Below, piece by piece: positions 23,961-32,325 of a DNA stretch of 64,000 nt. Position 1 is the first letter of the stretch; each line of letters opens with the position of its first letter. The notes under the pieces are model-generated. The model had not been told where the DNA came from, made no database searches, and worked only from the letters and a program-made list of their open reading frames with translations. The translations under genes were made by a program, and so were the position numbers. This stretch comes from Bacillota bacterium. GTDB lineage: Bacteria > Bacillota > UBA4882 > UBA8346. The DNA is taken from positions 62,001 to 126,000 of the forward strand of contig JAEZCE010000012.1 in NCBI GenBank assembly GCA_023429995.1, read 5' to 3'.

Positions 23961-25431
23961 TATTTTTCTCCTTGAGTGCTTCAGCGGCAATCTCGCGATC
24001 GTCAAAATGAATTGTATGATCGGCGAAGATTTGATCCGTTTCATGCCCTTTCCCGGCAATCAGTACTAAATCTCCCGGCTGGGCCATAGCGATTATTTTT
24101 CGGATTGCGCTTGCCCGATCAACTTCTAAAAGATATTGCGCATTCGGATTGGCTTTATGAAAACCCTCCTCAATTTCTTGAATAATCTCCGCAGGATTCT
24201 CTGTACGGGGATTGTCTGAGGTTATAATCGTAAAGTCAGCCATTTTCGCAGCAATGGCTCCCATAATAGGTCTTTTGGTCCGATCGCGGTCTCCACCGCA
24301 ACCAAATACCAGTAATAGCCTACGTGGCGAAAGTCCCCTCCCGGTCTTTAAAATGTTTTCCAAGCCGTCCGGGGTGTGGGCAAAATCAACAATCACACCA
24401 AATTTCACGGCCCCAGGGACCAATTGGAACCGACCCGGTACACCGGATATTCCTTCAAGGCCTTGCTTAATGTCCTCAGTGCTCACTCCTAAAGCCAAGG
24501 CCGAACTTAAAGCGCCCAAACTGTTATAAATATTAAAATAACCGGTCAATTTAAGATTAAGCTGTATTTTCCCTCGTGGGGTCGTTGCGATATAACTGGC
24601 TCCTGAAGGAGTTAATTGAATATTCTCCGCTCGAATCTGAGCATTCTTTTCAATACCATAAGTAATAACTTGGGCTGGCGTACGTTCCATAATATAATCG
24701 ACATGAGGATCGTCGCCGTTAATGATTGCCCAAGAAACCGTCGGCAAACCGGCAAAAAATTTAGTTTTCACCCGCAAATACTCCTCAAACGTCCCATGAT
24801 AATCTAAATGATCCTGAGTAATATTGGTAAAAATTCCGGAGCGAAACGATAGTCCCGAAATTCTCGACTGGGCAATTGAATGGGATGATACTTCCATCAC
24901 AACGTACTCGACTCCCGCCTGAACCATTTGGACAAATAACATTTGTAAATCGAGGATCCCAGGGGTTGTATTATGAGCAGCGTGAGTCTCTACAACCTGA
25001 TTGCCGATTAGATTCACAATAGTGCCTATGAGTCCGACTTTAAAACCAGCGTTCTCCAAAATGTTTTTTAATAAGTAGGTGGTGGTGGTTTTACCATTCG
25101 TACCCGTTACTCCAATAATTTTTAACTTGCGATCCGGGTAATCATAAAAAGTCCCGGCCACCTCTTTAACAACCTCATCAACGGATGGAACTTGAATGAT
25201 GGTTAAGCCATAATTATCCGCAGGTAAATCCTCAACCAGCGCAGCCACAGCGCCATTTTCCGCTGCCTGTTTTAAATAAAGATGTCCATTATAACGGGAT
25301 CCTTTAATGCATAGGAACAAATCTTTAGCCGCTACGATCCGTGAGTCCTGATTGATACCCAAAATTTCGCAATCCGTTGTGCCATAAATATTTGAGACGC
25401 TAATATTCTTGATGATTTCCTTTAATTTCAC
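23953..25431 (-). CDS. murE: UDP-MurNAc-L-alanyl-D-glutamate:meso-diaminopimelate ligase
   Basis: A 492-residue Mur ligase adding the third residue of the stem peptide. The order is an N-terminal UDP-substrate domain, the ATP loop GVTGTNGKTTTTYL (about residues 110-123), VMEVSSHS and the C-terminal SDNPRTENP. The DNPR motif is the hallmark of enzymes that add meso-diaminopimelate rather than L-lysine, so the peptidoglycan is of the DAP type. A GTG start at 25431 has AAGGAG 10 nt upstream. It is 251 nt downstream of the PBP gene, a gap without a visible gene. Confidence 0.96.
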   Translation of the reverse strand: MKLKEIIKNISVSNIYGTTDCEILGINQDSRIVAAKDLFLCIKGSRYNGHLYLKQAAENGAVAALVEDLPADNYGLTIIQVPSVDEVVKEVAGTFYDYPDRKLKIIGVTGTNGKTTTTYLLKNILENAGFKVGLIGTIVNLIGNQVVETHAAHNTTPGILDLQMLFVQMVQAGVEYVVMEVSSHSIAQSRISGLSFRSGIFTNITQDHLDYHGTFEEYLRVKTKFFAGLPTVSWAIINGDDPHVDYIMERTPAQVITYGIEKNAQIRAENIQLTPSGASYIATTPRGKIQLNLKLTGYFNIYNSLGALSSALALGVSTEDIKQGLEGISGVPGRFQLVPGAVKFGVIVDFAHTPDGLENILKTGRGLSPRRLLLVFGCGGDRDRTKRPIMGAIAAKMADFTIITSDNPRTENPAEIIQEIEEGFHKANPNAQYLLEVDRASAIRKIIAMAQPGDLVLIAGKGHETDQIFADHTIHFDDREIAAEALKEKNNG

Positions 25432-25682
25432 CGGATGAAAACTCCTTCCTTCCGAGCCAACTCCTGGGTTCTATTTTTTCCATGAAAAAACCTTCCAAGC
25501 AACTTCATTGAGGTACCGATTATCAAGTGTATAATCAAAACGACTAAGGTTATTCGTTAGAATTACGAACAATCCTGCTCTCATCTAAAGGAAAACATGT
25601 CAATATGATTAATATTTTGTGTCAAAAGAAACATTTTTATCCTAATTTTCTCACATATGGAAGGATAATCAAAGAAAGTAAT

Positions 25683-27890
25683 TTACGGTAAAATATCTGG
25701 TTTAGGGGCAAAAGTAACATTGACGATTAACCCTCGCTCAATAACAGTTCCCGGGGCCGGCCTCTGTTCGACGGCTATCCCAGTTCCTTTTGCAGTAAGC
25801 TTCAAATCCATTTCGGACAAAATTTCATTGACCTTTCGCAAAGACAAACCGCGAAAATTAGGCAATACCAACTGGGTGTTATTTTTTTCTTTATATTGAT
25901 ACTCCGCCTCGGGAGTGAAATAAAGAATTACTTTGCTATTCCGACTAAGTACTGCACCCGGCTTGGGTACTTGATCAAATACATAACCCCCGCTGCCGAT
26001 CATCCGGTAGCCAAGTTGATTTTTACGGAGTAAAGCAATGGCTTCTTCCGTACTCATATTCTGAATATTCGGGACGATTACTTCTTCACTGGTCATTTTA
26101 GCGCTTACTTCCGGTTCAAATCTTGGTTTGACGCCTAAATAGCGAAGCGCATCCTTGAAGATACTTCCAACAATGGGAGCGGCAATAACCCCTCCAAACC
26201 TAACCGGAACACCCGGCTCATCGATTATCACCAAGGCCAAAATCTGTGGATTTTCTGCGGGTGCGTACCCGATAAAAGACGAAATAACTTTATCCGAATA
26301 ACCACGTTTTCCCGGCTCAACCTTTTCGGCAGTGGCGGTCTTACCGGCAACCCGGTATCCTTCTAAATAAGCCTGCATTCCCGAACCATTGGTAACGACT
26401 TGTTGCAACAAGCGATTCATCAAAACAGCAGTTTTATTGGATAATACCTGTCGGATTATTTGGCGACGAAATTTCTGTTTCACTTTGCCATCGGCTGAAA
26501 CGATTTCTTTTACAATCTGCGGTTTTAACAGGTAACCACCGTTAGCAACCGCCGCAGCGCCCATTACCATTTGGATTGGAGTTACCGAAATGCCTTGCCC
26601 GAATCCAATGTTAGCCAATTCCATATTTTTTACTTTATCAATCCGTTGTAGACTGCCACTGGCCTCTCCCGGGAAATCCACCCCTGTTTTACTCCCAAAA
26701 CCAAATTCTTTAATATATTTATAAAAGGTTTCTTTCGTCAATCGAAGCGCAATGGATGCAAAAACCGGATTACAGGAGTTTTCCAGGGCCTCGACAAAAG
26801 TCTGACTGCCATGCCCCCCCGCTTTCCAACAACTAATTCTTTTCCCATCAATTAAAATAAAACCAGGATCAAAAAATTTAGTTTCCGGTGTAACCTGGCC
26901 CTCTTCCAGGGCAGCAACTGAAGTGAATATCTTAAAACTGGAACCGGGTTCGTACATGTCCGTAAAAATAGGGTTTCGCCTGTTTTGTACAGAATAACTA
27001 CCAAAATTATTTGCATCAAAACTAGGATGTGATGCAGCAGCCAATAACTCACCGGTTTGCGGGTTTATAATAATCGCCATGGCTCGTTTACATTTTGTAT
27101 CAGCAATGGCCTTATCCAATTCCCGCTCGATAATGTATTGCAAATTTTGATCAATCGTAAGTGTTAATGAATCACCATCTATCGGAGCCAAATATCTGCG
27201 ATCGCCTTGGGGTATATAATGGCCGGTGGTATCAAACTCTGCCTGTTCGCTGCCTGGAACTCCCCGTAAATAGGAGTCATACTGACGTTCCAAACCTTCC
27301 AAGCCTTGATTATCAATACCGGCAATTCCTAGAATCTGACTGGCCAGAGACGATTGTGGATAAAAACGTTGTGCTTTTTGGGTAATTTCAATCCCGTGAA
27401 TCCGGTTTTTTTTATTATTGAGGCGCTTCCGAAGTTCGTTGACTTCAGCAATTGATGCTTTACGTTTAAGCCAAACAAAAGAGGCTCCTGAGTTAATGAG
27501 CCTCTTTACCCGTTCTGGATTCATCGCCAATATTCCGGCCACCGTATTGGCGATTTCTGTCCTTTCCCGGTCAATAGCGGCTTTCTTTTCATTCGCGCTC
27601 AGTTTGGTGCTGATTTGACTGGTTTCAAAACCAACTTCCGCCGGTACGGCATATACCGAATCCCCATCAACACTAATGGCCAATTCATTTCCCAGCCGAT
27701 CGTAAATGGTTCCCCGGCGCGGTAAAACAGATAACGCCCGGAACCGTTGGTCTTCAGCGGATTTCCTCAGCCATCCCGCCATAAAAACTTGAAGATAAAT
27801 CACACGTAAAATTAAGCTTCCGAATAGTATAATTGCTGCGAAAAGTAAAATGGCCACTCTCTTTTTGGAATGAATCCCGCTATAACTCAC
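25683..27890 (-). CDS. Class B penicillin-binding protein with PASTA domains (SpoVD/FtsI-like)
   Basis: A 735-residue transpeptidase that crosslinks septal or spore-cortex peptidoglycan. It has an N-terminal membrane anchor (residues 11-33), a dimerisation domain, a transpeptidase domain and two C-terminal PASTA repeats (from about 596 and 669). The SxxK motif is GSSFKIFTS and the SxN motif is ENSCNPV. The third motif, normally KTGT, reads VAGKTATAEK, with Ala in place of Gly; the codon is GCC rather than GGC. The GTG start at 27890 has GGAGGG upstream. PASTA repeats and the sporulating context fit SpoVD, but no separate FtsI is present in the cluster, so it may serve vegetative division. Confidence 0.92.
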   Translation of the reverse strand: MSYSGIHSKKRVAILLFAAIILFGSLILRVIYLQVFMAGWLRKSAEDQRFRALSVLPRRGTIYDRLGNELAISVDGDSVYAVPAEVGFETSQISTKLSANEKKAAIDRERTEIANTVAGILAMNPERVKRLINSGASFVWLKRKASIAEVNELRKRLNNKKNRIHGIEITQKAQRFYPQSSLASQILGIAGIDNQGLEGLERQYDSYLRGVPGSEQAEFDTTGHYIPQGDRRYLAPIDGDSLTLTIDQNLQYIIERELDKAIADTKCKRAMAIIINPQTGELLAAASHPSFDANNFGSYSVQNRRNPIFTDMYEPGSSFKIFTSVAALEEGQVTPETKFFDPGFILIDGKRISCWKAGGHGSQTFVEALENSCNPVFASIALRLTKETFYKYIKEFGFGSKTGVDFPGEASGSLQRIDKVKNMELANIGFGQGISVTPIQMVMGAAAVANGGYLLKPQIVKEIVSADGKVKQKFRRQIIRQVLSNKTAVLMNRLLQQVVTNGSGMQAYLEGYRVAGKTATAEKVEPGKRGYSDKVISSFIGYAPAENPQILALVIIDEPGVPVRFGGVIAAPIVGSIFKDALRYLGVKPRFEPEVSAKMTSEEVIVPNIQNMSTEEAIALLRKNQLGYRMIGSGGYVFDQVPKPGAVLSRNSKVILYFTPEAEYQYKEKNNTQLVLPNFRGLSLRKVNEILSEMDLKLTAKGTGIAVEQRPAPGTVIERGLIVNVTFAPKPDILP

Positions 27891-27915
27891 TTACTTTCCC
27901 TCCAGCAAAATCAAG

Positions 27916-28395
27916 TTAATTGGATTGCGCCATTGCCGCTCGAACTCCTTCTAACCAACTGGCCAGTTTGCCCCAAACATGGTTATTGGGAAGAACTGTT
28001 TTTGTTGCGCTATTATAGGGTCTGGGTACTTTTTGTTGGAGGGACGGCACCCCGGCAATAAGCTGATAGTCGGTAGGTCCCGCAACCTTCATATGAAGCT
28101 CTGTTTGGGCAATCTTGGAAACCCTTTCAAACGACTCCAACTGAGCCATTTCAATTCGAATTTGAATAGACTCCCGTTCTAATCCTCTAATCGCGGCCCG
28201 GCAATTTTTAATTTCGTCGCTGCGTTTCACATTAACCACCTGAATCCAGAGATTAATCAAACTTAAGCACAGAAATAAACCGCCAGCGATCAAGAAGGGC
28301 TTTAGTTCCGCCCAATGATTTGGACGTACCTTCGAAACCGTAACCGTAGTATCATTATATTTTTCTGATATCTGCCGTTTTTCTGCCAATATCAT
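27916..28395 (-). CDS. FtsL-like cell division protein
   Basis: A 159-residue bitopic membrane protein: a basic cytoplasmic N-terminus, one transmembrane helix (about residues 33-54) and an extracytoplasmic coiled-coil segment with leucine-type heptads (about 60-100, ERESIQIRIEMAQLESFERV). This is the architecture of FtsL and its position between rsmH and the class B PBP gene is exactly that of ftsL. FtsL recruits the FtsW-PBP pair to the septum with DivIB/FtsQ and DivIC. A proline-rich tail follows the coiled coil. The ATG at 28395 is preferred because AGGAGA lies 9 nt upstream; the GTG at 28404 is too close to it. Confidence 0.8.
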   Translation of the reverse strand: MILAEKRQISEKYNDTTVTVSKVRPNHWAELKPFLIAGGLFLCLSLINLWIQVVNVKRSDEIKNCRAAIRGLERESIQIRIEMAQLESFERVSKIAQTELHMKVAGPTDYQLIAGVPSLQQKVPRPYNSATKTVLPNNHVWGKLASWLEGVRAAMAQSN

Positions 28396-28416
28396 GTTAT
28401 GCACTCTCCTAAATGC

Positions 28417-29358
28417 CTAGACCAATTTCTCGGCACACCGAAGCTTGGAACTCCGCGCCCGAGGATTTAAGTCGATCTCTTGCTGTGATGGTAGAATAGG
28501 TTTCTTTGTAATGATCTGAACTTTCGGTACTTGTCCGCATTGACAAACCAAAATTTCTTTAGGACAGATACATCCTTTTGCCCATTTGGCAAAAGTCGAT
28601 TTGACGATTCGATCCTCCAAAGAGTGAAAAGAAATCACTACAATCCGCCCTCCGGGCTTTAAAATTGTCAGTGATTGTTCGAGTGCTTGTTGTAAAACAT
28701 CCAGTTCCCGGTTGACCGCAATTCGAATCGCCTGGAAAGTACGGCGGGCGGGATGCGGTCCATTTCTACGCGCGGCAGCTGGAACCGCTTGCTTGATGAT
28801 TTCAACTAATTCCGAAGTCGTTTCAATCCGCTTAACCCGTCGATACTTTTCAATAAATTCCGCAATCCGTTTGCTCCAGCGCTCTTCGCCATATTCCCAA
28901 AGAATTTGGGAGAGCTCACGAACTGATGCCGTATTCACCAAATCTGCCGCCGAAAAGGGTTCCGATTGGTCCATTCGCATATCCAAAGGCGCATCAGCTT
29001 GATAGCTGAAACCCCGTTCGTCCAAATCCAACTGGGGTGACGAAACACCCAAATCCAATAAAATTCCATCAATTGCTTTTATCGCTTGCTCCGCAAGAAT
29101 TTCATTGATATATGCAAAATTGCGCCGGATTAAACAAACTTTTGGTTTTACATGCTGCAGGCGTTCTTTTGCCGTTAAAATAGCCATCTGATCTTGATCA
29201 ATGCCTATGATAATACCATTTTCACTTAGCTTTTCAGCAATCCGCAAAGCATGTCCGGCTCCACCAACCGTAGCATCAACATAAATTCCTGCTGGCTTAA
29301 TGTCTAAATAATGAATGACCTCTTCCGGTAGCACCGATTGATGAACAAAATCGGACAC
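28417..29358 (-). CDS. rsmH: 16S rRNA (cytosine-1402-N4)-methyltransferase
   Basis: A 313-residue MraW/RsmH methyltransferase, which N4-methylates C1402 in the ribosomal decoding centre. The SAM-binding segment is YVDATVGGAGHALRIAEKL, and DGILLDLGVSSPQLD, RRTFQAIRIAVNREL and ISFHSLEDRIVKSTF are diagnostic. Near the C-terminus a Cys cluster (GCICPKEILVCQCG) is typical. The GTG start at 29358 has GAGGTG 8 nt upstream. It follows mraZ by 12 nt. Confidence 0.97.
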   Translation of the reverse strand: MSDFVHQSVLPEEVIHYLDIKPAGIYVDATVGGAGHALRIAEKLSENGIIIGIDQDQMAILTAKERLQHVKPKVCLIRRNFAYINEILAEQAIKAIDGILLDLGVSSPQLDLDERGFSYQADAPLDMRMDQSEPFSAADLVNTASVRELSQILWEYGEERWSKRIAEFIEKYRRVKRIETTSELVEIIKQAVPAAARRNGPHPARRTFQAIRIAVNRELDVLQQALEQSLTILKPGGRIVVISFHSLEDRIVKSTFAKWAKGCICPKEILVCQCGQVPKVQIITKKPILPSQQEIDLNPRARSSKLRCAEKLV

Positions 29359-29370
29359 TCGATAAACACC

Positions 29371-29799
29371 TCAAATTCCTATCTTAGTAATTGCAGCAAT
29401 CTCCTCATAGGATTGTTCAGCTTGATTCGAATAATTCTCCCAAACTTCTTTGGCCCAGATTTCAACTTTAGTGGAAACTCCAATGACATAAGTATCCCGA
29501 TCGATATGGGCATGTTCCCTCAATTGCTGAGGAATCACAATCCGTCCTTGTTTGTCCAACTCTACTTCAACTGCTCCGGAAAAAAACATTCTAACGAATG
29601 CACGGGTTTCAGCTTGGGAAGTGGGTAGTTCTTTAACTTTTTCTTCAATGATTTTCCATTGGGATAGGGGGTAGGCAAACAAACAATTATCAAGACCCCG
29701 GGTAACCACGAAATTTTCTCCCAAATCTTCGCGAAATTTTGCCGGGATTATCAAACGGCCTTTTTCATCTAAAGAGTGTTGATACTCTCCTAACAACAT
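29371..29799 (-). CDS. mraZ: Transcriptional regulator MraZ
   Basis: A 142-residue protein with two AbrB-like swapped-hairpin repeats, each with the DxxGR signature: LDEKGRLIIPAKFRE near residue 11 and LDKQGRIVIPQQLRE near residue 82. MraZ forms rings and binds a set of short direct repeats ahead of its own gene, controlling the dcw operon. Such repeats occur 29-54 nt upstream of the start codon here. It is the first gene of the cluster. Confidence 0.97.
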   Translation of the reverse strand: MLLGEYQHSLDEKGRLIIPAKFREDLGENFVVTRGLDNCLFAYPLSQWKIIEEKVKELPTSQAETRAFVRMFFSGAVEVELDKQGRIVIPQQLREHAHIDRDTYVIGVSTKVEIWAKEVWENYSNQAEQSYEEIAAITKIGI

Positions 29800-29827
29800 A
29801 CGTAAAAAACCCCGCTACATTTTTTCC

Positions 29828-29853
29828 CCACTTCACTCCACTTGACACCACTT
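29828..29853 (-). promoter_or_regulatory. MraZ-binding repeats upstream of mraZ
   Basis: On the minus strand AAGTGG occurs three times with an exact 10-bp period (plus-strand CCACTT at 29828-29833, 29838-29843 and 29848-29853). This matches the three spaced AAAGTG/GTGG-type boxes known to bind MraZ ahead of mraZ. I could not assign the -35 and -10 boxes with confidence in the rest of the 269-bp gap. Confidence 0.75.
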
Positions 29854-30068
29854 TGCTCTCTGTATTCTCCATTATCGACCAATTTCCTCTTTTCTATAAG
29901 CGTTTTAGGGATTTTTTTTGGGTACATGCAGGTCTTTGTAAGCCTGAAATCAAGTTCTCAATACCATATATTGGTTGCCATTAAAAGTTCACACCCAAAA
30001 AACCCAATATGTTGTATCTAAACTTTTTTTTGCAAACAAAGGGGATCTCTCAACACTCCTATAAACAA

Positions 30069-30986
30069 TCACCCGTTGGGCTGGGCTATCAATAGTTCCC
30101 GCGCCATCTGATAATAACCGCCTTCTATCAACCGGGTAAAGTCTTTTTTTATGCTTGATTTCAGAAACCGGATTCTCTTAAGATCCAGCTGCAGCTGGAC
30201 AATAAATTGTTTAAGTTCATTAAGCCAAGGCTCCCTACCCAGAAGGATGCTTTGGCCTTTTCCAAGCCAGCCCAGATCGATGTTTTGATAGCTAAAAAGT
30301 CCAGCCACGCAACGCCTCTCCCTTAAAGCATCCAAGACCCCTTTTTCTCCCGGCCCAAATGCTTTCAGATAAGTTCTGCCAGAACCAATAGCGCGGCCTT
30401 GATGATGATAGTGATAATCCGACCCCCCCGTAATTCCAACATTGCTTGGCGCTATCCAATCCTCCCAAAAGCTCCGCAATTGTGTATAATTTTCAGGAGG
30501 CTGCTCTAAAATTGATGAATTAAAAAACTCAACCGCATCCAGCAAACCAACTGTGATGATTTCTTTTAAAAATCCCCTGGCCCATCCGGAATTGGGCATC
30601 GTCCAGGGATGAGCAAGAATAATGATTCCGCCGAATTGATGATGTATGCTGAATTTTTCCAAAAGCGCACTGCGACTTGTATTTCCCCATTTTTGTTGTT
30701 TACCGGCGATCAATAAAAAATGAAAGTGATTCCCCAAAGAAATTTCCTGAGACAAAATTGACTGGGGCAATCCCAAATTGCTCATGGAAAGGACACAAGC
30801 TTCTCTTGACCCTTGGAGGTCCTGATGATCTGAAATTGCGATAACATCCAGAAATCCATTCCGGGCCATGGTCAAAATTTCATTTGGATAAAGAGAACCT
30901 CCCGAATAAGTACTATGAATATGAAAATCAGCCATTATCCAGCGGGCTTCAGGCCCAGGCGAAAATGCGGTTCCAGATTGCCACAA
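30069..30986 (-). CDS. PHP-domain metal-dependent phosphoesterase
   Basis: A 305-residue PHP-domain protein of the TrpH/RNase AM group. The metal-binding motifs are visible: HxH in ADFHIHSTYSGG, AISDHQDL, a His in IILAHPWTMP and the distal TGGSDYHYH. The C-terminal 90 residues are helical and lack a recognised domain. The TTG at 30986 has GAGGG, overlapping the stop of the upstream CotS-like gene, 7 nt before it; ATG at 30935, the start of the conserved domain, is an alternative. Coupling to the CotS-like gene and its small membrane-protein neighbour suggests sporulation-time expression. The substrate is unknown. Confidence 0.8.
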   Translation of the reverse strand: MWQSGTAFSPGPEARWIMADFHIHSTYSGGSLYPNEILTMARNGFLDVIAISDHQDLQGSREACVLSMSNLGLPQSILSQEISLGNHFHFLLIAGKQQKWGNTSRSALLEKFSIHHQFGGIIILAHPWTMPNSGWARGFLKEIITVGLLDAVEFFNSSILEQPPENYTQLRSFWEDWIAPSNVGITGGSDYHYHHQGRAIGSGRTYLKAFGPGEKGVLDALRERRCVAGLFSYQNIDLGWLGKGQSILLGREPWLNELKQFIVQLQLDLKRIRFLKSSIKKDFTRLIEGGYYQMARELLIAQPNG

Positions 30987-30996
30987 ATTAAATCCC

Positions 30997-31986
30997 TCAT
31001 TCCATCGTCATAATAAGATCTAAAATTTTTAATCGTTCGGTATGGTAACTGATTTTTCGCTGCCACTGCTCTTGATAATAGCGGCGACTCCATGGTTGTT
31101 TTTCGAGATAATACTGTCGTCCCAATATCCAATATTCATAAGGGAAAGTCAGATACAGGCGCAGTAATTTCAATTCACCTTTTTGCCAGGAGTAATGGCG
31201 ATCAAAAAGCCATAAAATTTTTAACAGCGCATTGGGTGACCAGTGATAAAGCCGTAAATATCGACTTATTAAATTAGTCCGATCATGGATGGAGTGATCG
31301 ATAATCATATCATCGAAGTCGATCAAATAAGCCCGCTCGCCATGAATAATCACATTATGGAAAGCCCAATCATGATAACATATGGTTTCTCGCATCGGAA
31401 CAACCGGACTAGGAAATTCCCTCAAAACTTGAAATGCCATTTCATAAAACCGGCGCCACATTTGGATATATTGGCGACTAAACGCATCCTCCCGTAATCG
31501 GATGGCTATTTCCCGGCAAGTTGCCATTTCCTTTAAACATTGCTTCCACCGCTTCAGTGGATCAAATTTAATCATTGCCCATTTTTTAGGATCGGATTGA
31601 ATCACTTCATGACAAAGCTTATGAAAATTAGTCATTGCAATAGTGGCAGCTTTTAAATCTTTGGTAGATTGATAATCGGCAACCCGCCCCGGGATTTTTT
31701 CTGTCAATATATAGCGGTTACCTCGTTCCCACCGGTAATAGCCGCCTGATTCTGTTTTCATTAACCGGGGTAGGTACCCGGATAATGTTTCCTGTGCTAA
31801 CAATTTTCCGGTTAAGTGGGAACGGATCGATCCTATTTTTAGCGGCTTCAAAACACAAGATGGCTCCAATAAAGGCGCAAAAAATACACTTCCATGGACC
31901 TGATAATCCTGGGCTAAGCAGTAGGATTTTAAAACTTCCTGAATTCCCTCTGAAGGGTAGTTAACGGCCATCGCCAAACCAACCAA
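30997..31986 (-). CDS. CotS-family spore coat kinase-like protein (minus-strand copy)
   Basis: A 329-residue protein of the CotS/YutH/YsxE group, which has an aminoglycoside-phosphotransferase fold. The catalytic-loop motif CYHDWAFHNVII and the metal-binding YLIDFDD are present, so it may be an active kinase. The C-terminal ILGRQYYLEKQPWSRRYYQE is typical of the group (WSRR- or WPERR-type ending). The N-terminal glycine loop is weak. A TTG start at 31986 or ATG at 31971 is possible; both lie inside or just past the end of the small upstream gene, so translation is coupled. Three paralogues are on the opposite strand from 32326. CotS in Bacillus subtilis is an inner-coat protein. Confidence 0.85.
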   Translation of the reverse strand: MVGLAMAVNYPSEGIQEVLKSYCLAQDYQVHGSVFFAPLLEPSCVLKPLKIGSIRSHLTGKLLAQETLSGYLPRLMKTESGGYYRWERGNRYILTEKIPGRVADYQSTKDLKAATIAMTNFHKLCHEVIQSDPKKWAMIKFDPLKRWKQCLKEMATCREIAIRLREDAFSRQYIQMWRRFYEMAFQVLREFPSPVVPMRETICYHDWAFHNVIIHGERAYLIDFDDMIIDHSIHDRTNLISRYLRLYHWSPNALLKILWLFDRHYSWQKGELKLLRLYLTFPYEYWILGRQYYLEKQPWSRRYYQEQWQRKISYHTERLKILDLIMTME

Positions 31987-32125
31987 TAAACACCAGGATT
32001 AATCCAATTAAGATGATAATATCAATGGGATTGGCTGCTATTAAAGCTTTTAAAAATAACAACGCCAGAATAACCAAAAAAACTTTTTGATTTAAATACC
32101 TAAGGTGTTTAAATGGATTTCCCAT
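31961..32125 (-). CDS. Small 54-residue membrane protein, unknown
   Basis: An unlisted short reading frame of 54 codons with ATG at 32125. It has a near-perfect ribosome site GGAGGTG at 32132-32138, with 8 nt between GGAGG and the start. The protein has a basic head (MGNPFKHLRYLNQK), a hydrophobic stretch (VFLVILALLFLKALIAA), a short polar turn (NPID), a second hydrophobic stretch (IIILIGLILVFIGWF) and the tail GDGR. It thus looks like a two-helix hairpin in the membrane. Its 3' end overlaps the start of the CotS-like gene by 26 nt. No family is recognised. The strong ribosome site and the overlap make it likely to be a real gene, probably expressed with the coat genes. Confidence 0.65.
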   Translation of the reverse strand: MGNPFKHLRYLNQKVFLVILALLFLKALIAANPIDIIILIGLILVFIGWFGDGR

Positions 32126-32246
32126 ACCATGCACCTCCAGCCATCATGTTATTCATGGAAGCCGTAGTTGGGAACTTGGCATAAGCAAGCCGATCCTACC
32201 AAAAGTTCAAAAGAAGGAACAATGAGCGAGATTAAAATTTTTTATG

Positions 32247-32274
32247 ACATTTGCCCTTGTCAAATCATAAGATA
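32247..32274 (+). promoter_or_regulatory. Candidate sigma-K promoter of the CotS gene array
   Basis: ACA (32247-32249), a 16-bp spacer and CATAAGATA (32266-32274) match the sigma-K pattern of AC near -35 and CATAnnnTA near -10. The transcription start would be near 32281, about 45 nt before the ATG at 32326. This excludes the upstream in-frame TTG at 32251. Confidence 0.65.
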
Positions 32275-32325
32275 TACGGATTGAAAAAACCGATAGCTTT
32301 AAGGAAAGGAAGAATCATTCAATTA

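Noticed and set aside
32251..32325. N-terminal extension of the first CotS-like protein from TTG 32251
   Set aside because: It lies upstream of the predicted sigma-K transcription start at about 32281 and has no ribosome site.
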